From JACPTG01 sp964504135 (lineage in GTDB: Archaea; Nanobdellota; Nanobdellia; Woesearchaeales; UBA10216), in contig CAZDCW010000024.1 in the NCBI GenBank assembly GCA_964504135.1, forward strand, positions 1 through 22,821: a DNA stretch of 22,821 nucleotides, in the 5' to 3' direction. Below the pieces are notes generated by a model that worked only from the letters and a program-made list of their open reading frames with translations, did no database searches and had not been told where the DNA came from. The translations under genes were made by a program, and so were the position numbers. Shown here in pieces: positions 1 to 7,673 of this stretch. The stretch's first letter is position 1, and each line of letters starts with the position of its first letter.

Positions 1-201
1 CTTCGTCGCTACGCTCCTCGTACCTCCCACTTCGTAGTCGGCAGGATTTAACAGGAATTTAACGGTTCCGAAACCTTGCAGGTTTCTCCACCCAAATTTA
101 TTTTTCGAGGGTTTCGGCTGTGGGATGCCTCAGCCTTGCCCAGCTCTGAAAAATCAACCCCTTAAGTTATAGGTGACGTTTACTAAACAGGAAACAATAG
201 C
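1..201. other. Upstream non-coding stretch at the contig start
   Basis: I see no supportable gene here. The stretch holds complementary segments: GAAACCT (70-76) pairs with AGGTTTC (80-86), and CCGAAACC (68-75) can alternatively pair with GGTTTCGG (110-117). On the minus strand an A/T-rich AAATAAATTT-like element near 96-106 could be a promoter for something running off the left edge, but no open frame supports it. The two short repeats of TTTAAC near 48-63 have no evident meaning. Confidence 0.5.
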
Positions 202-209
202 TTTAAATA
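202..209 (+). promoter_or_regulatory. TATA box of the heat-shock operon
   Basis: TTTAAATA preceded by a purine-rich stretch that could act as the BRE. The expected transcription start is near 230-233, which leaves a leader of about 38 nt before the Hsp20 start. Confidence 0.65.
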
Positions 210-235
210 CAACCTAATTATCCCAGACCAACATA

Positions 236-252
236 GTCGAGCTAAACTCGAC
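236..252 (+). promoter_or_regulatory. Perfect inverted repeat in the heat-shock operon leader
   Basis: GTCGAG, a five-base loop, then CTCGAC form a perfect 6-bp stem. It starts a few bases after the predicted transcription start and ends 5 nt before the GAGGTG ribosome-binding sequence at 258-263. It could be an mRNA leader hairpin or a repressor operator. It does not match the CIRCE consensus. Confidence 0.5.
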
Positions 253-269
253 AAGATGAGGTGGTTGGC

Positions 270-590
270 GTGAATGGCCCAGATGTCATGGAAACAGAAA
301 GCTCTGTAATCGCTTCATTTGAGCTTCCTGGAGTTAACAAAGATGAGATTGATGTCACTGTGACCGACAGGCATGTAGAAGTCAAGGTCCAGAGCAGGCA
401 GGAGAAGGAGTCAAAGGAGGAAGGCCGCTATTCATATGCGAGGATGAGCAGGCAGTTTTACAGGGCTGTTCCGCTTCCTGCTGAGGTAAAGCCTGAACAG
501 GCAAAGGCAACCTTCCAGAACGGCCTGCTCAGGATTGAAGTCCCAAAAGCCGGCAAGGGCGTGAAGGGAACCAAGCTGAGGATTGAATGA
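270..590 (+). CDS. hsp20: Small heat shock protein, Hsp20/alpha-crystallin family
   Basis: An ATP-independent holdase that binds unfolding proteins and passes them to the DnaK system. The sequence is essentially a bare alpha-crystallin domain: it shows the ELPGVNKDEI segment near the N terminus and the conserved NGLLRIEVPK motif near the C terminus. At about 106 residues it lacks the usual N-terminal arm of roughly 30-40 residues. The upstream frame is closed by a stop at 243, so the arm has not simply been missed. A GTG at 261 is also possible, but the GTG at 270 is preferred because GAGGTG (258-263) sits 6 nt before it and would be consumed by the earlier start. It is the first gene of the chaperone operon and its stop overlaps grpE by ATGA. 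The family is certain; the exact start is moderately sure. Confidence 0.9.
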   Translation: MNGPDVMETESSVIASFELPGVNKDEIDVTVTDRHVEVKVQSRQEKESKEEGRYSYARMSRQFYRAVPLPAEVKPEQAKATFQNGLLRIEVPKAGKGVKGTKLRIE

Positions 591-1072
591 GCAGGGCAAA
601 CCAGGAAAAGGCGCGGCAGAATCAGAATGAGCCTGAAGCCTGTGAATGCCAGTGTGAACCTGATGGCCAGGCAGCCTACTACAAGGAGTTAGCCATGAGG
701 ATGCAGGCTGACTTTGAGAACTACAAGAAGCGATATGAAAAGGAAAGGGCTGAATGGAATGCCTTTGCAGAAGCTGAATTCATCGCAGGCATGCTTCCTG
801 TCCTTGACAGCTTTGAGGCAGCGACAAAAAACAATCCTGATGAAGGGTTGAAAGGGATTTACAGGCAATTATTATCAGCACTGGAAGCCCATGGGCTCAG
901 AAGGATTGAGTCAGTGGGAAAGCAGTTTGACCCGTATAAGCATGAGGTCTTGATGATTGAGAAGAGCGAACAGGACAATATTGTGCTTGAAGAGCTTCAG
1001 GCAGGATACATGGTGAAGGGGGCTGTGATAAGGCACAGCAAAGTAAAGGTTGGAAAATCGGATGGTGATTAA
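587..1072 (+). CDS. grpE: GrpE nucleotide exchange factor
   Basis: GrpE is the cytoplasmic cochaperone that releases ADP from DnaK and so resets the Hsp70 cycle. At 161 residues it is of normal to short length. A long charged helix (about residues 30-65, with MRMQADFENYKKR) is followed by the conserved VLDSFEAA segment and the C-terminal beta wing with FDPYKHE and GYMVKGAVIRHSKVKV, all typical of GrpE. The N terminus carries an unusual cluster of three alternating cysteines (ACECQCEP, near residues 19-23) before the helix. The start codon overlaps the Hsp20 stop (ATGA), and the stop codon directly abuts the dnaK ATG, so the three genes are probably translationally coupled. Confidence 0.96.
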   Translation: MSRANQEKARQNQNEPEACECQCEPDGQAAYYKELAMRMQADFENYKKRYEKERAEWNAFAEAEFIAGMLPVLDSFEAATKNNPDEGLKGIYRQLLSALEAHGLRRIESVGKQFDPYKHEVLMIEKSEQDNIVLEELQAGYMVKGAVIRHSKVKVGKSDGD

Positions 1073-2879
1073 ATGGCTAAGATTTTAGGCATAGACCTGG
1101 GGACCAGTAACTCAGCAGCAGCTTTCCTTGAGGCTGGAAAGCCCAAGATAATTCCCTCTGCCGAGGGCGTAACCCAGTATGGAAAGGCATTCCCGTCTGT
1201 GGTTGCCTTCACAAAGGACGGCCAGGTTCTTGTAGGCGAGCCAGCGAGAAGGCAGGCTGTCAGCAACCCNNNNNNNNNNNNNNNNNNNNNNNNNNNNNNN
1301 NNNNNNNNNNNNNNNATACACGCCGCAGCAGATTTCAGCATTCATCCTCCAGAAGATAAAAAAGGACGCTGAAGAGTTCCTTGGCGAAAAAATAAGCAAG
1401 GCAGTGATAACAGTCCCGGCCTATTTTGACGACAACCAGAGGCAGGCCACGAAAGATGCAGGGGCGATTGCAGGCCTTGAGGTTGTAAGGCTTGTAAATG
1501 AGCCGACTGCCGCTGCATTCGCATATGGAATTGACAAGGCAGGGAAATCGCAGATAGTCCTGGTCTTTGACCTCGGCGGCGGCACCCTGGACGTGACAAT
1601 AATGGAAATGGGCGATGAGGGCGTGTTTGAGGTAAAGTCCACAAGCGGCGACACGCAGCTTGGAGGAACTGACATGGACAAGGCCCTTGTTGATTTCCTC
1701 ATAAAGGAATTCAAGGGCTCTGAGGGAATTGACCTTTCAAAGGACAAGGTCGCAATGCAGCGCCTTATAGAGGCTGCTGAAAAGGCCAAGATAGAGCTCT
1801 CAACAACCCTGGACACTGAAATAAACCTTCCCTTCATCACCGCCACCAAGGACGGGCCGAAGCATTTCATCCACAAGCTGACAAGGGCAAAATTCGAAAG
1901 CCTAATCGCGCCCATAGTCGAGAGGTGCAGGCACCCGATGGAGCAGGCCCTTGCGGACGCAAAGCTTACTGCAGCGCAGATAGACAAGATAATACTGGTA
2001 GGAGGGCCTACAAGGATTCCCCACGTCCAGAAGTTCGTGGACGGCGTGGCAGGAAAGAAGGTTGAGCGCGGCATAGACCCGATGGAATGCGTCGCAATGG
2101 GCGCAGCAGTCCAGGGAGGCATACTCGCAGGAGAGGTCAAGGATGTGCTCCTGCTTGATGTAACACCCCTTTCGCTGGGAATTGAAACCCTGGGCGGGGT
2201 CTTCACAAAGCTCATAGAGCGCAACACGACCATCCCAACAAAGAAAAGCCAGGTGTTCAGCACAGCCGCTGACAGCCAGACCGCGGTCACAATCAAGGTG
2301 TCCCAGGGCGAAAGAGCCATGGCTGCTGACAATAAATTGCTGGGCCAGTTTGACCTGGTTGGAATTCCGCCTGCGCCAAGAGGAATACCCCAGATTGAGG
2401 TCACATTTGACATAGACGCCAACGGCATAGTCCATGTCGCGGCAAAAGACCTCGGCACCGGCAGGGAGCAGTCAATCAGGATAACTGCCGAGCACAAGCT
2501 CAGCGAAGCAGAGATTGAGCGGATGAGAAAGTCCGCTGAGGAGTTCGCAGAGGCTGACCAGCAGAGAAGGCAGCAGGCAGAGCAGGTCAACGAGGCAGAC
2601 GCCCTCGCCTATTCTGCTGAGAAGCTGGCCGGAGAGCTGGAAGGCAAAGTTTCAGCAGAAAAAATTGAAGCAATAAAGACTCTGAAGGAAGAGCTGAAAG
2701 GACTGCTCCAGAAGCCTGACAAGGACCTTGCAGCAATCAAGGCAAAAACGGAAGAACTAAGCCGGATAATGCAGGAAGCCGGCGCAGAGCTTTATCAAAA
2801 GGCAAAAGGAGGAGGCACCGAAACAGATAAAAAGGACGACTCAGTTGACGCAGAATACAAGGTGAAAGATGAGCAGTAA
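1073..2879 (+). CDS. dnaK: Hsp70 chaperone DnaK (interrupted by an assembly gap)
   Basis: ATP-driven chaperone and core of the operon. The phosphate-1 motif GIDLGTSNS is near the N terminus. After the gap come VPAYFDDNQRQATKDAG, the phosphate-2 motif FDLGGGTLDVT, the adenosine motif VGGPTRIP, the interdomain linker DVLLLDVTPLSLG and a full substrate-binding domain. The tail is acidic (DAEYKVKDEQ), as in bacterial-type DnaK. The 46 N place the two halves in different frames. The downstream half reads YTPQQISAFILQKIKKD from 1317, so the gene is one intact protein split by a mis-sized gap, not a pseudogene. The missing part is the end of subdomain IB. Archaeal homologues suggest roughly 20-25 residues are lost, but that is from memory. 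The end overlaps the channel gene by 11 nt. Confidence 0.95.
1270..1315. other. Assembly gap (46 N) within dnaK
   Basis: An unresolved run of 46 N. Both sides align to DnaK but in different frames, so the true length must be a multiple of three counted from the CCN codon at 1268-1270. The N count is therefore not the real gap length. Confidence 0.98.
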
Positions 2880-3273
2880 CTCCAACGGAAGGCTAAGGAT
2901 TGCAATAACAACCTTACTCCTTCTGCTTGTATTCGGCACAACCTTCTACCATTTTGCAGAAGGATGGACGTGGGCGCAAGCCTTCTATTTCACCAGCGTA
3001 ACGCTAACAACAATCGGCTACGGGGACATCCACCCGACTACAGACTTTACAAGGGTTTTTACAGCCCTTTTCGCCATTGCCGGGGTGGCAATAGCCCTTT
3101 ACTCCCTCACAATGGTCGGCGCTCACTACTTTGAACGCAGGGAGCAGGAGCTCATTACAGAGATGAAAAAGGAAACGACACAGGAGTCAAAGTCAATAGC
3201 GTCCACAGTGCTGAAGGCTGACGAGCACGTGGCTGGCCTCCTGAAGAAGCTTGACGCAAGGATAAAGAAGTAG
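2869..3273 (+). CDS. Two-transmembrane potassium channel subunit (KcsA-like)
   Basis: A 134-residue ion channel subunit, expected to form a tetrameric K+ pore in the cytoplasmic membrane. It has TM1 at about residues 8-30, a pore helix at about 34-47, the selectivity filter TIGYGD at 48-53, and TM2 at about 61-87. The C-terminal tail (about 88-134) is charged and helical, possibly a coiled coil. There is no RCK/TrkA-N ligand-binding domain and no voltage-sensor helix set, so it is a minimal pore. The ATG lies inside the end of dnaK (11-nt overlap) and dnaJ begins 6 nt after its stop, so it is co-transcribed within a chaperone operon. That placement is unusual. A direct role in heat or osmotic stress is inference. 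Confidence 0.9.
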   Translation: MSSNSNGRLRIAITTLLLLLVFGTTFYHFAEGWTWAQAFYFTSVTLTTIGYGDIHPTTDFTRVFTALFAIAGVAIALYSLTMVGAHYFERREQELITEMKKETTQESKSIASTVLKADEHVAGLLKKLDARIKK

Positions 3274-3279
3274 TGCGCC

Positions 3280-4332
3280 ATGGCCAAGGACTACTACAGG
3301 ATTCTCGGCGTGGACAAGAACGCCTCAAAGGACGACATCAAAAAGGCCTACAGGGCGCTGGCAAAAAAATACCACCCTGACCTAAACAAAAGCCCGGGGG
3401 CTGCTGAGAAGTTCAAGGAACTCAGCGAAGCCGCGGCTGTCCTCTCTGACGACAAGAAACGCGCTGCCTACGACCGCTTTGGAACCGCAGCAGAGGGCTA
3501 CGCGGCAGGCGAGGGCGGGTTCGGGTTCTCAGACTTCAGCGGCGGCGACTTCGGGTTTGACTTTGGGGACGTATTCGACCAGTTCTTCGGCTCGCCAAGG
3601 GAGCGGGCCAGGCCTGACATCAGGCATGACGTGGAAGTCACCCTCGAGGAAGTGGATTCAGGAGCAGTCAGGAACATAAAGGTTGAAAGGGCAGATCGAT
3701 GCCCAAAATGCGCAGGCTCAGGCGCAGAAACAAAGTCAGACCTAAAGAAATGCGGGGACTGCAACGGAACAGGGTTCCACAGGCGCACACAAAGGATTGC
3801 GTTCGGGACATTCACAACCACAACCACCTGCGGCAAGTGCAGAGGCAGGGGAACTGTAGTAGCAAACCCATGCAAGGAGTGCAGGGGCGCTGGAACAGTC
3901 AAAGCATCCAAGGATATTGAAGTAAGAATTCCCGCAGGAATCGAAGACGGCAGCAGGCTGCGCCTGGCCCATACAACAGGAAACCTTTACATCCTTGTGC
4001 ATGTGCTTCCCCACAAGGTTTTTGAAAGGGCAGGCACAGACCTTCGGATAGAGGTTCCTGTAACCTTTTCCCAGGCTGCACTGGGGGCTGACATTGAGGT
4101 TCCAACGCTGGCAGGACAAACAGCGGTACTGACAATCCCTGCAGGCACACAGCCAGGAACAATATTCAGAATGCGCGGCAAAGGGCTGCCAGACCTTGAG
4201 ACCGGAAGGAAAGGCGACCAGAAAGTGAAGGTTAAGGTAATTGTGCCGACTCACCTTTCCAAGAGGCAGAGGGAACTGCTCAGGGAGCTTGAGAAAGAGG
4301 ACAGAAAGGGATTCTTTGAGAAGATTTTTTGA
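3280..4332 (+). CDS. dnaJ: DnaJ (Hsp40) cochaperone
   Basis: DnaJ stimulates DnaK ATPase and delivers substrates. At 350 residues all type-I DnaJ parts are present. The J domain (1-70) has HPD at 33-34 and flanking residues. A Gly/Phe-rich linker (about 78-104) follows, then four CxxCxGxG zinc repeats with cysteine pairs at 141/144, 158/161, 184/187 and 198/201, and then the C-terminal substrate-binding domains with RGKGLP near 299. The loop before NLYILVHV is shorter than in most bacterial DnaJ. It is the last gene of the chaperone operon. A T-run (4325-4330) overlaps the stop codon and could aid termination. The 3' end abuts the promoter of the next unit. Confidence 0.97.
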   Translation: MAKDYYRILGVDKNASKDDIKKAYRALAKKYHPDLNKSPGAAEKFKELSEAAAVLSDDKKRAAYDRFGTAAEGYAAGEGGFGFSDFSGGDFGFDFGDVFDQFFGSPRERARPDIRHDVEVTLEEVDSGAVRNIKVERADRCPKCAGSGAETKSDLKKCGDCNGTGFHRRTQRIAFGTFTTTTTCGKCRGRGTVVANPCKECRGAGTVKASKDIEVRIPAGIEDGSRLRLAHTTGNLYILVHVLPHKVFERAGTDLRIEVPVTFSQAALGADIEVPTLAGQTAVLTIPAGTQPGTIFRMRGKGLPDLETGRKGDQKVKVKVIVPTHLSKRQRELLRELEKEDRKGFFEKIF

Positions 4333-4341
4333 TTGAAAAGC

Positions 4342-4350
4342 TTTAAATAT
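4342..4350 (+). promoter_or_regulatory. TATA box of the VapBC-like pair
   Basis: TTTAAATAT centred about 25 nt before the ATG at 4371, a spacing that implies a leaderless mRNA. Confidence 0.6.
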
Positions 4351-4370
4351 AAGTTATATTACTATAGCAT

Positions 4371-4583
4371 ATGGTGATATATGTGCCCACTACAATAGCT
4401 GTTAGGGAGGAAACTTTGGACATGCTCAGGAGCATAAAGGAAGAGCTTAAGGCAGAGTCACTTGATGAAACGATTAGGGGGCTTATTTCAAAAGCAAAAA
4501 GGCCGAAGAAGTCTTACTTTGGAAAATTCCGGGGCATTGGCTCTTTTGAGAGGNNNNNNNNNNAAATTGACCGTTTTGATTGA
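4371..4583 (+). CDS. VapB-like antitoxin (3' end crosses an assembly gap)
   Basis: A short protein of about 70 residues directly before a PIN-domain protein, the normal order of a VapBC pair. The N terminus (TTIAVREETLDMLRSIKEE) looks like a short DNA-binding strand followed by a helix. The body is charged, with a basic KAKRPKKSYFGK segment and an acidic DRFD tail, as in archaeal VapB-type antitoxins. Ten N at 4554-4563 hide about four residues near the C terminus. A GTG at 4383 with GGTGAT upstream is an alternative start. The antitoxin presumably neutralises the toxin and autoregulates the promoter; both are family knowledge. The match is by context more than by sequence. Confidence 0.7.
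   Translation: MVIYVPTTIAVREETLDMLRSIKEELKAESLDETIRGLISKAKRPKKSYFGKFRGIGSFERXXXXIDRFD
4554..4563. other. Assembly gap (10 N) at the antitoxin/toxin junction
   Basis: Ten unresolved bases cover the antitoxin tail and the toxin start codon. If 4561-4563 is ATG, the antitoxin frame reads Glu-Ile-Asp-Arg-Phe-Asp-stop, so this placement satisfies both genes. Confidence 0.95.
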
Positions 4584-4941
4584 CTCGTGGGGGTGGATAG
4601 AATATTTCAACGGTTCAGACGTTGGCCGCTCAATGGAAAAATACTTTGGCAATGAAAAGGTTATTGTCAGTTCCATCAATATTGCAGAGGTCTTCAGGCA
4701 CCTGCTGGCAAAGCAGGGTTTAAGCCAGGCTGAAGATGCGGCTTCCTACATGCTGGATGTTTCGTTTATGGTTCCTGTGGGTGCGCGAATTGCAGTTGAG
4801 GCGGCCAAGATTAAGCACCAGAAAAAATGGGGGCTCGGAGATTCAATAGTCCTGGCAACTGCCTTGGAGCATAAGGCAACAGTTGTAACAGGGGACAGCG
4901 ACTTCAAATCAGAAGCCAATGTCGTGTACCTGGGCAAATAG
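4561..4941 (+). CDS. VapC-like PIN-domain ribonuclease toxin
   Basis: A PIN-domain protein of about 126 residues, predicted to be a Mg2+-dependent endoribonuclease that blocks translation when its antitoxin is lost. The four acidic positions of the PIN active site are visible, numbering from an assumed ATG in the N run: Asp8 in TVLIDSW, Glu43 in NIAEVFR, Asp94 in GLGDSIVLATA and Asp112 in TGDSDF. The start codon falls within the unresolved bases; codon AAA at 4564 is the first readable one, and TTG at 4567 is a poorer alternative. The gene overlaps the antitoxin by roughly 20 nt. The RNA target cannot be told from sequence. Confidence 0.86.
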   Translation, partial: XKLTVLIDSWGWIEYFNGSDVGRSMEKYFGNEKVIVSSINIAEVFRHLLAKQGLSQAEDAASYMLDVSFMVPVGARIAVEAAKIKHQKKWGLGDSIVLATALEHKATVVTGDSDFKSEANVVYLGK

Positions 4942-4990
4942 CGCTGAAAAATTCGTCCCTGGGAATTGACAATGCCGTGGCCAGCAAACC

Positions 4991-4998
4991 TTTATTAA
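4991..4998 (+). promoter_or_regulatory. TATA box of the TerC-like gene
   Basis: TTTATTAA centred about 28 nt before the ATG at 5023; leaderless spacing. Confidence 0.55.
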
Positions 4999-5022
4999 CT
5001 AATCCGGCTGCCAGCCCCCTTC

Positions 5023-5937
5023 ATGGCAGCGGACATAGCGTTACTGTTCCTGACAGTCCTTGGCCTTGCGCTGTTTGAGATTATAAGCAGCATAGACAAC
5101 GCAATCATAAACGCCGAGGTCCTTTCAACCATGCGCGAAAAGGCCAGGCGATGGTTCCTCCTGTGGGGGCTTCTGTTTGCCGTTTTCGTAATCAGGGGGC
5201 TGCTTCCATGGCTCATTGTCTGGGCATCTGCGCCGTCGCTCGGTCCTGTGGGGGCGTTCACTGCAACCTTCAGCAACGACCCAAAGGTAATTGAAGCCAT
5301 CGAATCCGCTGCGCCGCTCCTCCTTATAGCAGGCGGCACCTTCCTCATACTCCTATTCTTCCACTGGCTTTTCCTGGAAGAAAAGCACTATGGGCTTCCG
5401 ACTGAGAGGTTCTTCCGCTCGCAGGGAGTCTGGTTTTACGCGATTGCCTCGGTCTTTGTGGCTGCCCTTGTCTGGTTCGCCCTTGCGGTGAATCCCTTCA
5501 TGGCCTTTGCTGCCGTTGTAGGCTCAACGACTTTCTTCATAACCCACGGCTTCAAGCAGAATGCCGAGCTGGAGGAGCAGCGGCTTCTTGAGGGCGGAAG
5601 GTCTGACATTGCCAAGATAATGTACCTGGAGGTAATAGACGCGACATTCTCAATTGACGGCGTGCTCGGCGCATTTGCCTTCACCCTTGCAGTGCCCCTG
5701 ATTCTCCTTGGAAACGGACTTGGAGCACTGGTCCTCAGGCAGATGACAATCAGCAACATTGACCGCATCAAAAAGTTCCGCTACCTGAAGAACGGCGCAA
5801 TGTACTCCATCCTGTTCCTCGGCATGATAATGGTGCTGGACAGCTTTGGCATGCACATCCCAAGCTGGGCTTCGCCTGTTGTCACATTCGGAGTGGTTGG
5901 CTTCTTCTTCTGGAAGTCGAAGAAGGCGCTGAATTAG
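5023..5937 (+). CDS. TerC/DUF475-family integral membrane protein
   Basis: A 304-residue polytopic protein with about seven to nine hydrophobic helices. Two diagnostic half-motifs are present: SSIDNAIINAEVL (residues 22-34) in the first helix and EVIDATFSIDGVLGAFAF near residues 200-218. The acidic and Asn residues of these motifs are thought to bind metal in the TerC superfamily, members of which export Mn2+ or help metallate secreted proteins. The EVIDATFSIDG form and the spacing point to the DUF475 branch rather than classical tellurite-resistance TerC. It has its own leaderless promoter and is monocistronic. The substrate is not deducible. Confidence 0.85.
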   Translation: MAADIALLFLTVLGLALFEIISSIDNAIINAEVLSTMREKARRWFLLWGLLFAVFVIRGLLPWLIVWASAPSLGPVGAFTATFSNDPKVIEAIESAAPLLLIAGGTFLILLFFHWLFLEEKHYGLPTERFFRSQGVWFYAIASVFVAALVWFALAVNPFMAFAAVVGSTTFFITHGFKQNAELEEQRLLEGGRSDIAKIMYLEVIDATFSIDGVLGAFAFTLAVPLILLGNGLGALVLRQMTISNIDRIKKFRYLKNGAMYSILFLGMIMVLDSFGMHIPSWASPVVTFGVVGFFFWKSKKALN

Positions 5938-5946
5938 TTTTTTATA
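5938..5946 (+). promoter_or_regulatory. TATA box of the CPA2 antiporter
   Basis: TTTTTTATA immediately after the preceding stop codon, centred 27 nt before the ATG at 5970. The T-run could also help terminate the upstream transcript. Confidence 0.55.
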
Positions 5947-5969
5947 GTTGCGCCTCTCCGCCCGCAACT

Positions 5970-7673
5970 ATGGCAATCCAGGCAGACATCCTGCTCATCC
6001 TTTTATTCAGCGTGATAGGAGGGGTTTTGGCTGTTCGCCTGATGCAGCCCTCAATGCTTGGCCTGCTTGTCATTGGCGCGGCTGTAGGCCCGGCCAACCT
6101 GGGGATAATCAAAGACGTTTCACTTTTGGAGACCTCCATCGAAGTGGGAGCTGTACTTCTGCTTTTTACCATAGGGCTCGAGTTCAGCCTTGGCAGCCTT
6201 TTCAACAAGGGCCTGGCGGCTGTCTCCATTGCCACGGCCAAGCTCGGGATTGTGTTCGCCGCAGGCTATTTTGCAGGCATCCTGCTCGGATTAGGGCTGA
6301 TTCCATCACTATACGCAGGAATCATCCTGTCCATTACGAGCACTGTCATCGTGGTCAAGATACTTGAGCAGAAGGGCCTGTATAAAAGGGAGGAGCTCCC
6401 CCTGCTGGTGGCTGTCCTTGTGATAGAGGACCTGTTCGCGGTCTTCGCCCTAACCTTCTTTTCCGGGATGGCAAACCCTGCTGAGTTCAGCCTTTTTTCG
6501 GCAGCTGCAAAAATCCTGCTGTCAATTGTCATGCTTATCCTTGTTTACGTGGTGCTGCGAAAGCTCATGAACAGCGCAGTGGGCTGGCTGGCCAGGTACA
6601 GTGCCGAGGAGACCAGCACTTTTGCAGCCCTGGGCATATGCGCAGGCATGAGCTACATAGCCTACTTTTTGGGCCTTTCACCCTCTGTTGGCGCCTTCCT
6701 CGCAGGCAGCATAGTGGCTGCATCGCCCAGCTCAAGTGCATTCAAAAAGGCGATTCACCCTTTTATTCTAACCTTTACCTCGCTGTTCTTCTTTTCTGTA
6801 GGGACTGTAATCAACTTTTCCTCCCTTGCCGATAATTTCTGGATAGTTGTCGTGCTGCTGCTTGTGAGCTTAGCTGCAAAGTTCCTGGCGGTTGCCGGGG
6901 CCAGCTACCTGTTTGCCAATTTCAACGGCAGGCAGGCTGTTTTCAGCGGGGTGGCAATGGTCTCTGTCGGAGAGTTTTCGCTTCTTATCGCCAGAGAAGC
7001 CAGTGTCATCAGCCCAGCGCTGGACCTGCTTAGCATAACTGCAGCAATAATCGTGCTGTCATCCCTTGCCATGGCCCTTCTTGTATCCAACACAGAGCCC
7101 CTCTATGCGCTGCTGAAGAGGTTAATCCCTGCGCGAATTGCCCTTGAGATGCGCGGCACTTCCAGCTTTGTCAAGGAAACTGCCACTGCGGTCTTAGGCC
7201 AGAACAGCAGCTATAGGAAAATTGCAGGGGAATGCAGAAACATTTTGATTAATCTGGCAGCGATAATCTTTGTAATGGCTGTAAGCGCTGCGCTGTGGAG
7301 CGTCTTCAGAAGCCAACTGCCACCAGGGGTCAGGTGGAGCGTCATTGCCGTCGCTGCGGCCGCTGTCATCCTGCTGGCCCTGATTCCAGCATTCAGGATA
7401 CTCAGCAACATCCGAAATCTCAGGAAGGACATCCTACTGGTCATGAAGAGGGAGCATCCTGAAACAGCTGCCGATGAAGGGCGCCTGCTTGCAATCCTGC
7501 CTGTCATGTTAGCCGTTTTTTGCGCCATTGTGGCTGTCCCGATTGTTGAAACAATTGCAGGGTTTCACCCTTTTTACTACCTGGTGCAGGCCTTTTTCAT
7601 AGTAATCCTTTCCCTGCTGATTTATCAGAGCATGCGCCTCATTGAGCATATAAGAGGGAGAAAATCCGGATGA
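5970..7673 (+). CDS. CPA2-family cation/proton antiporter (KefB/NapA-like)
   Basis: A 567-residue secondary transporter expected to exchange Na+ or K+ for H+ across the membrane. The first ~390 residues hold the dozen or so helices of the family. LLLFTIGLEFSL (about 64-74) is the characteristic Kef/CPA2 motif, the SITSTVIVVKILEQKGL stretch (121-137) is the unwound-helix region, and VIEDLFAVFAL (151-161) carries the acidic ion-binding residues Glu153 and Asp154. A conserved GEFSLLIAREA segment follows later. The C-terminal ~170 residues are not an RCK/TrkA-N domain; they hold a linker and four or so further hydrophobic segments ending in a basic tail. Its stop overlaps the DNA glycosylase start by ATGA, so the two share an mRNA. 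Confidence 0.92.
   Translation: MAIQADILLILLFSVIGGVLAVRLMQPSMLGLLVIGAAVGPANLGIIKDVSLLETSIEVGAVLLLFTIGLEFSLGSLFNKGLAAVSIATAKLGIVFAAGYFAGILLGLGLIPSLYAGIILSITSTVIVVKILEQKGLYKREELPLLVAVLVIEDLFAVFALTFFSGMANPAEFSLFSAAAKILLSIVMLILVYVVLRKLMNSAVGWLARYSAEETSTFAALGICAGMSYIAYFLGLSPSVGAFLAGSIVAASPSSSAFKKAIHPFILTFTSLFFFSVGTVINFSSLADNFWIVVVLLLVSLAAKFLAVAGASYLFANFNGRQAVFSGVAMVSVGEFSLLIAREASVISPALDLLSITAAIIVLSSLAMALLVSNTEPLYALLKRLIPARIALEMRGTSSFVKETATAVLGQNSSYRKIAGECRNILINLAAIIFVMAVSAALWSVFRSQLPPGVRWSVIAVAAAAVILLALIPAFRILSNIRNLRKDILLVMKREHPETAADEGRLLAILPVMLAVFCAIVAVPIVETIAGFHPFYYLVQAFFIVILSLLIYQSMRLIEHIRGRKSG

Noticed and set aside
70..117. Riboswitch from two alternative pairings near the contig start
   Set aside because: The pairings are short, upstream of the predicted promoter and not followed by a gene on that transcript; chance is as likely.
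236..252. CIRCE element (HrcA operator)
   Set aside because: The inverted repeat has a different sequence and a 5-nt spacer instead of the 9-nt spacer of CIRCE.
1073..1372. dnaK pseudogene (frameshift)
   Set aside because: The frame change falls exactly at the N run, and both sides are intact DnaK, so a gap-size error explains it.
1069..2590. Long minus-strand open frames opposite dnaK
   Set aside because: They lie over a clear DnaK sequence, show no recognisable motifs and have Ser/Leu-rich composition typical of antisense shadows.
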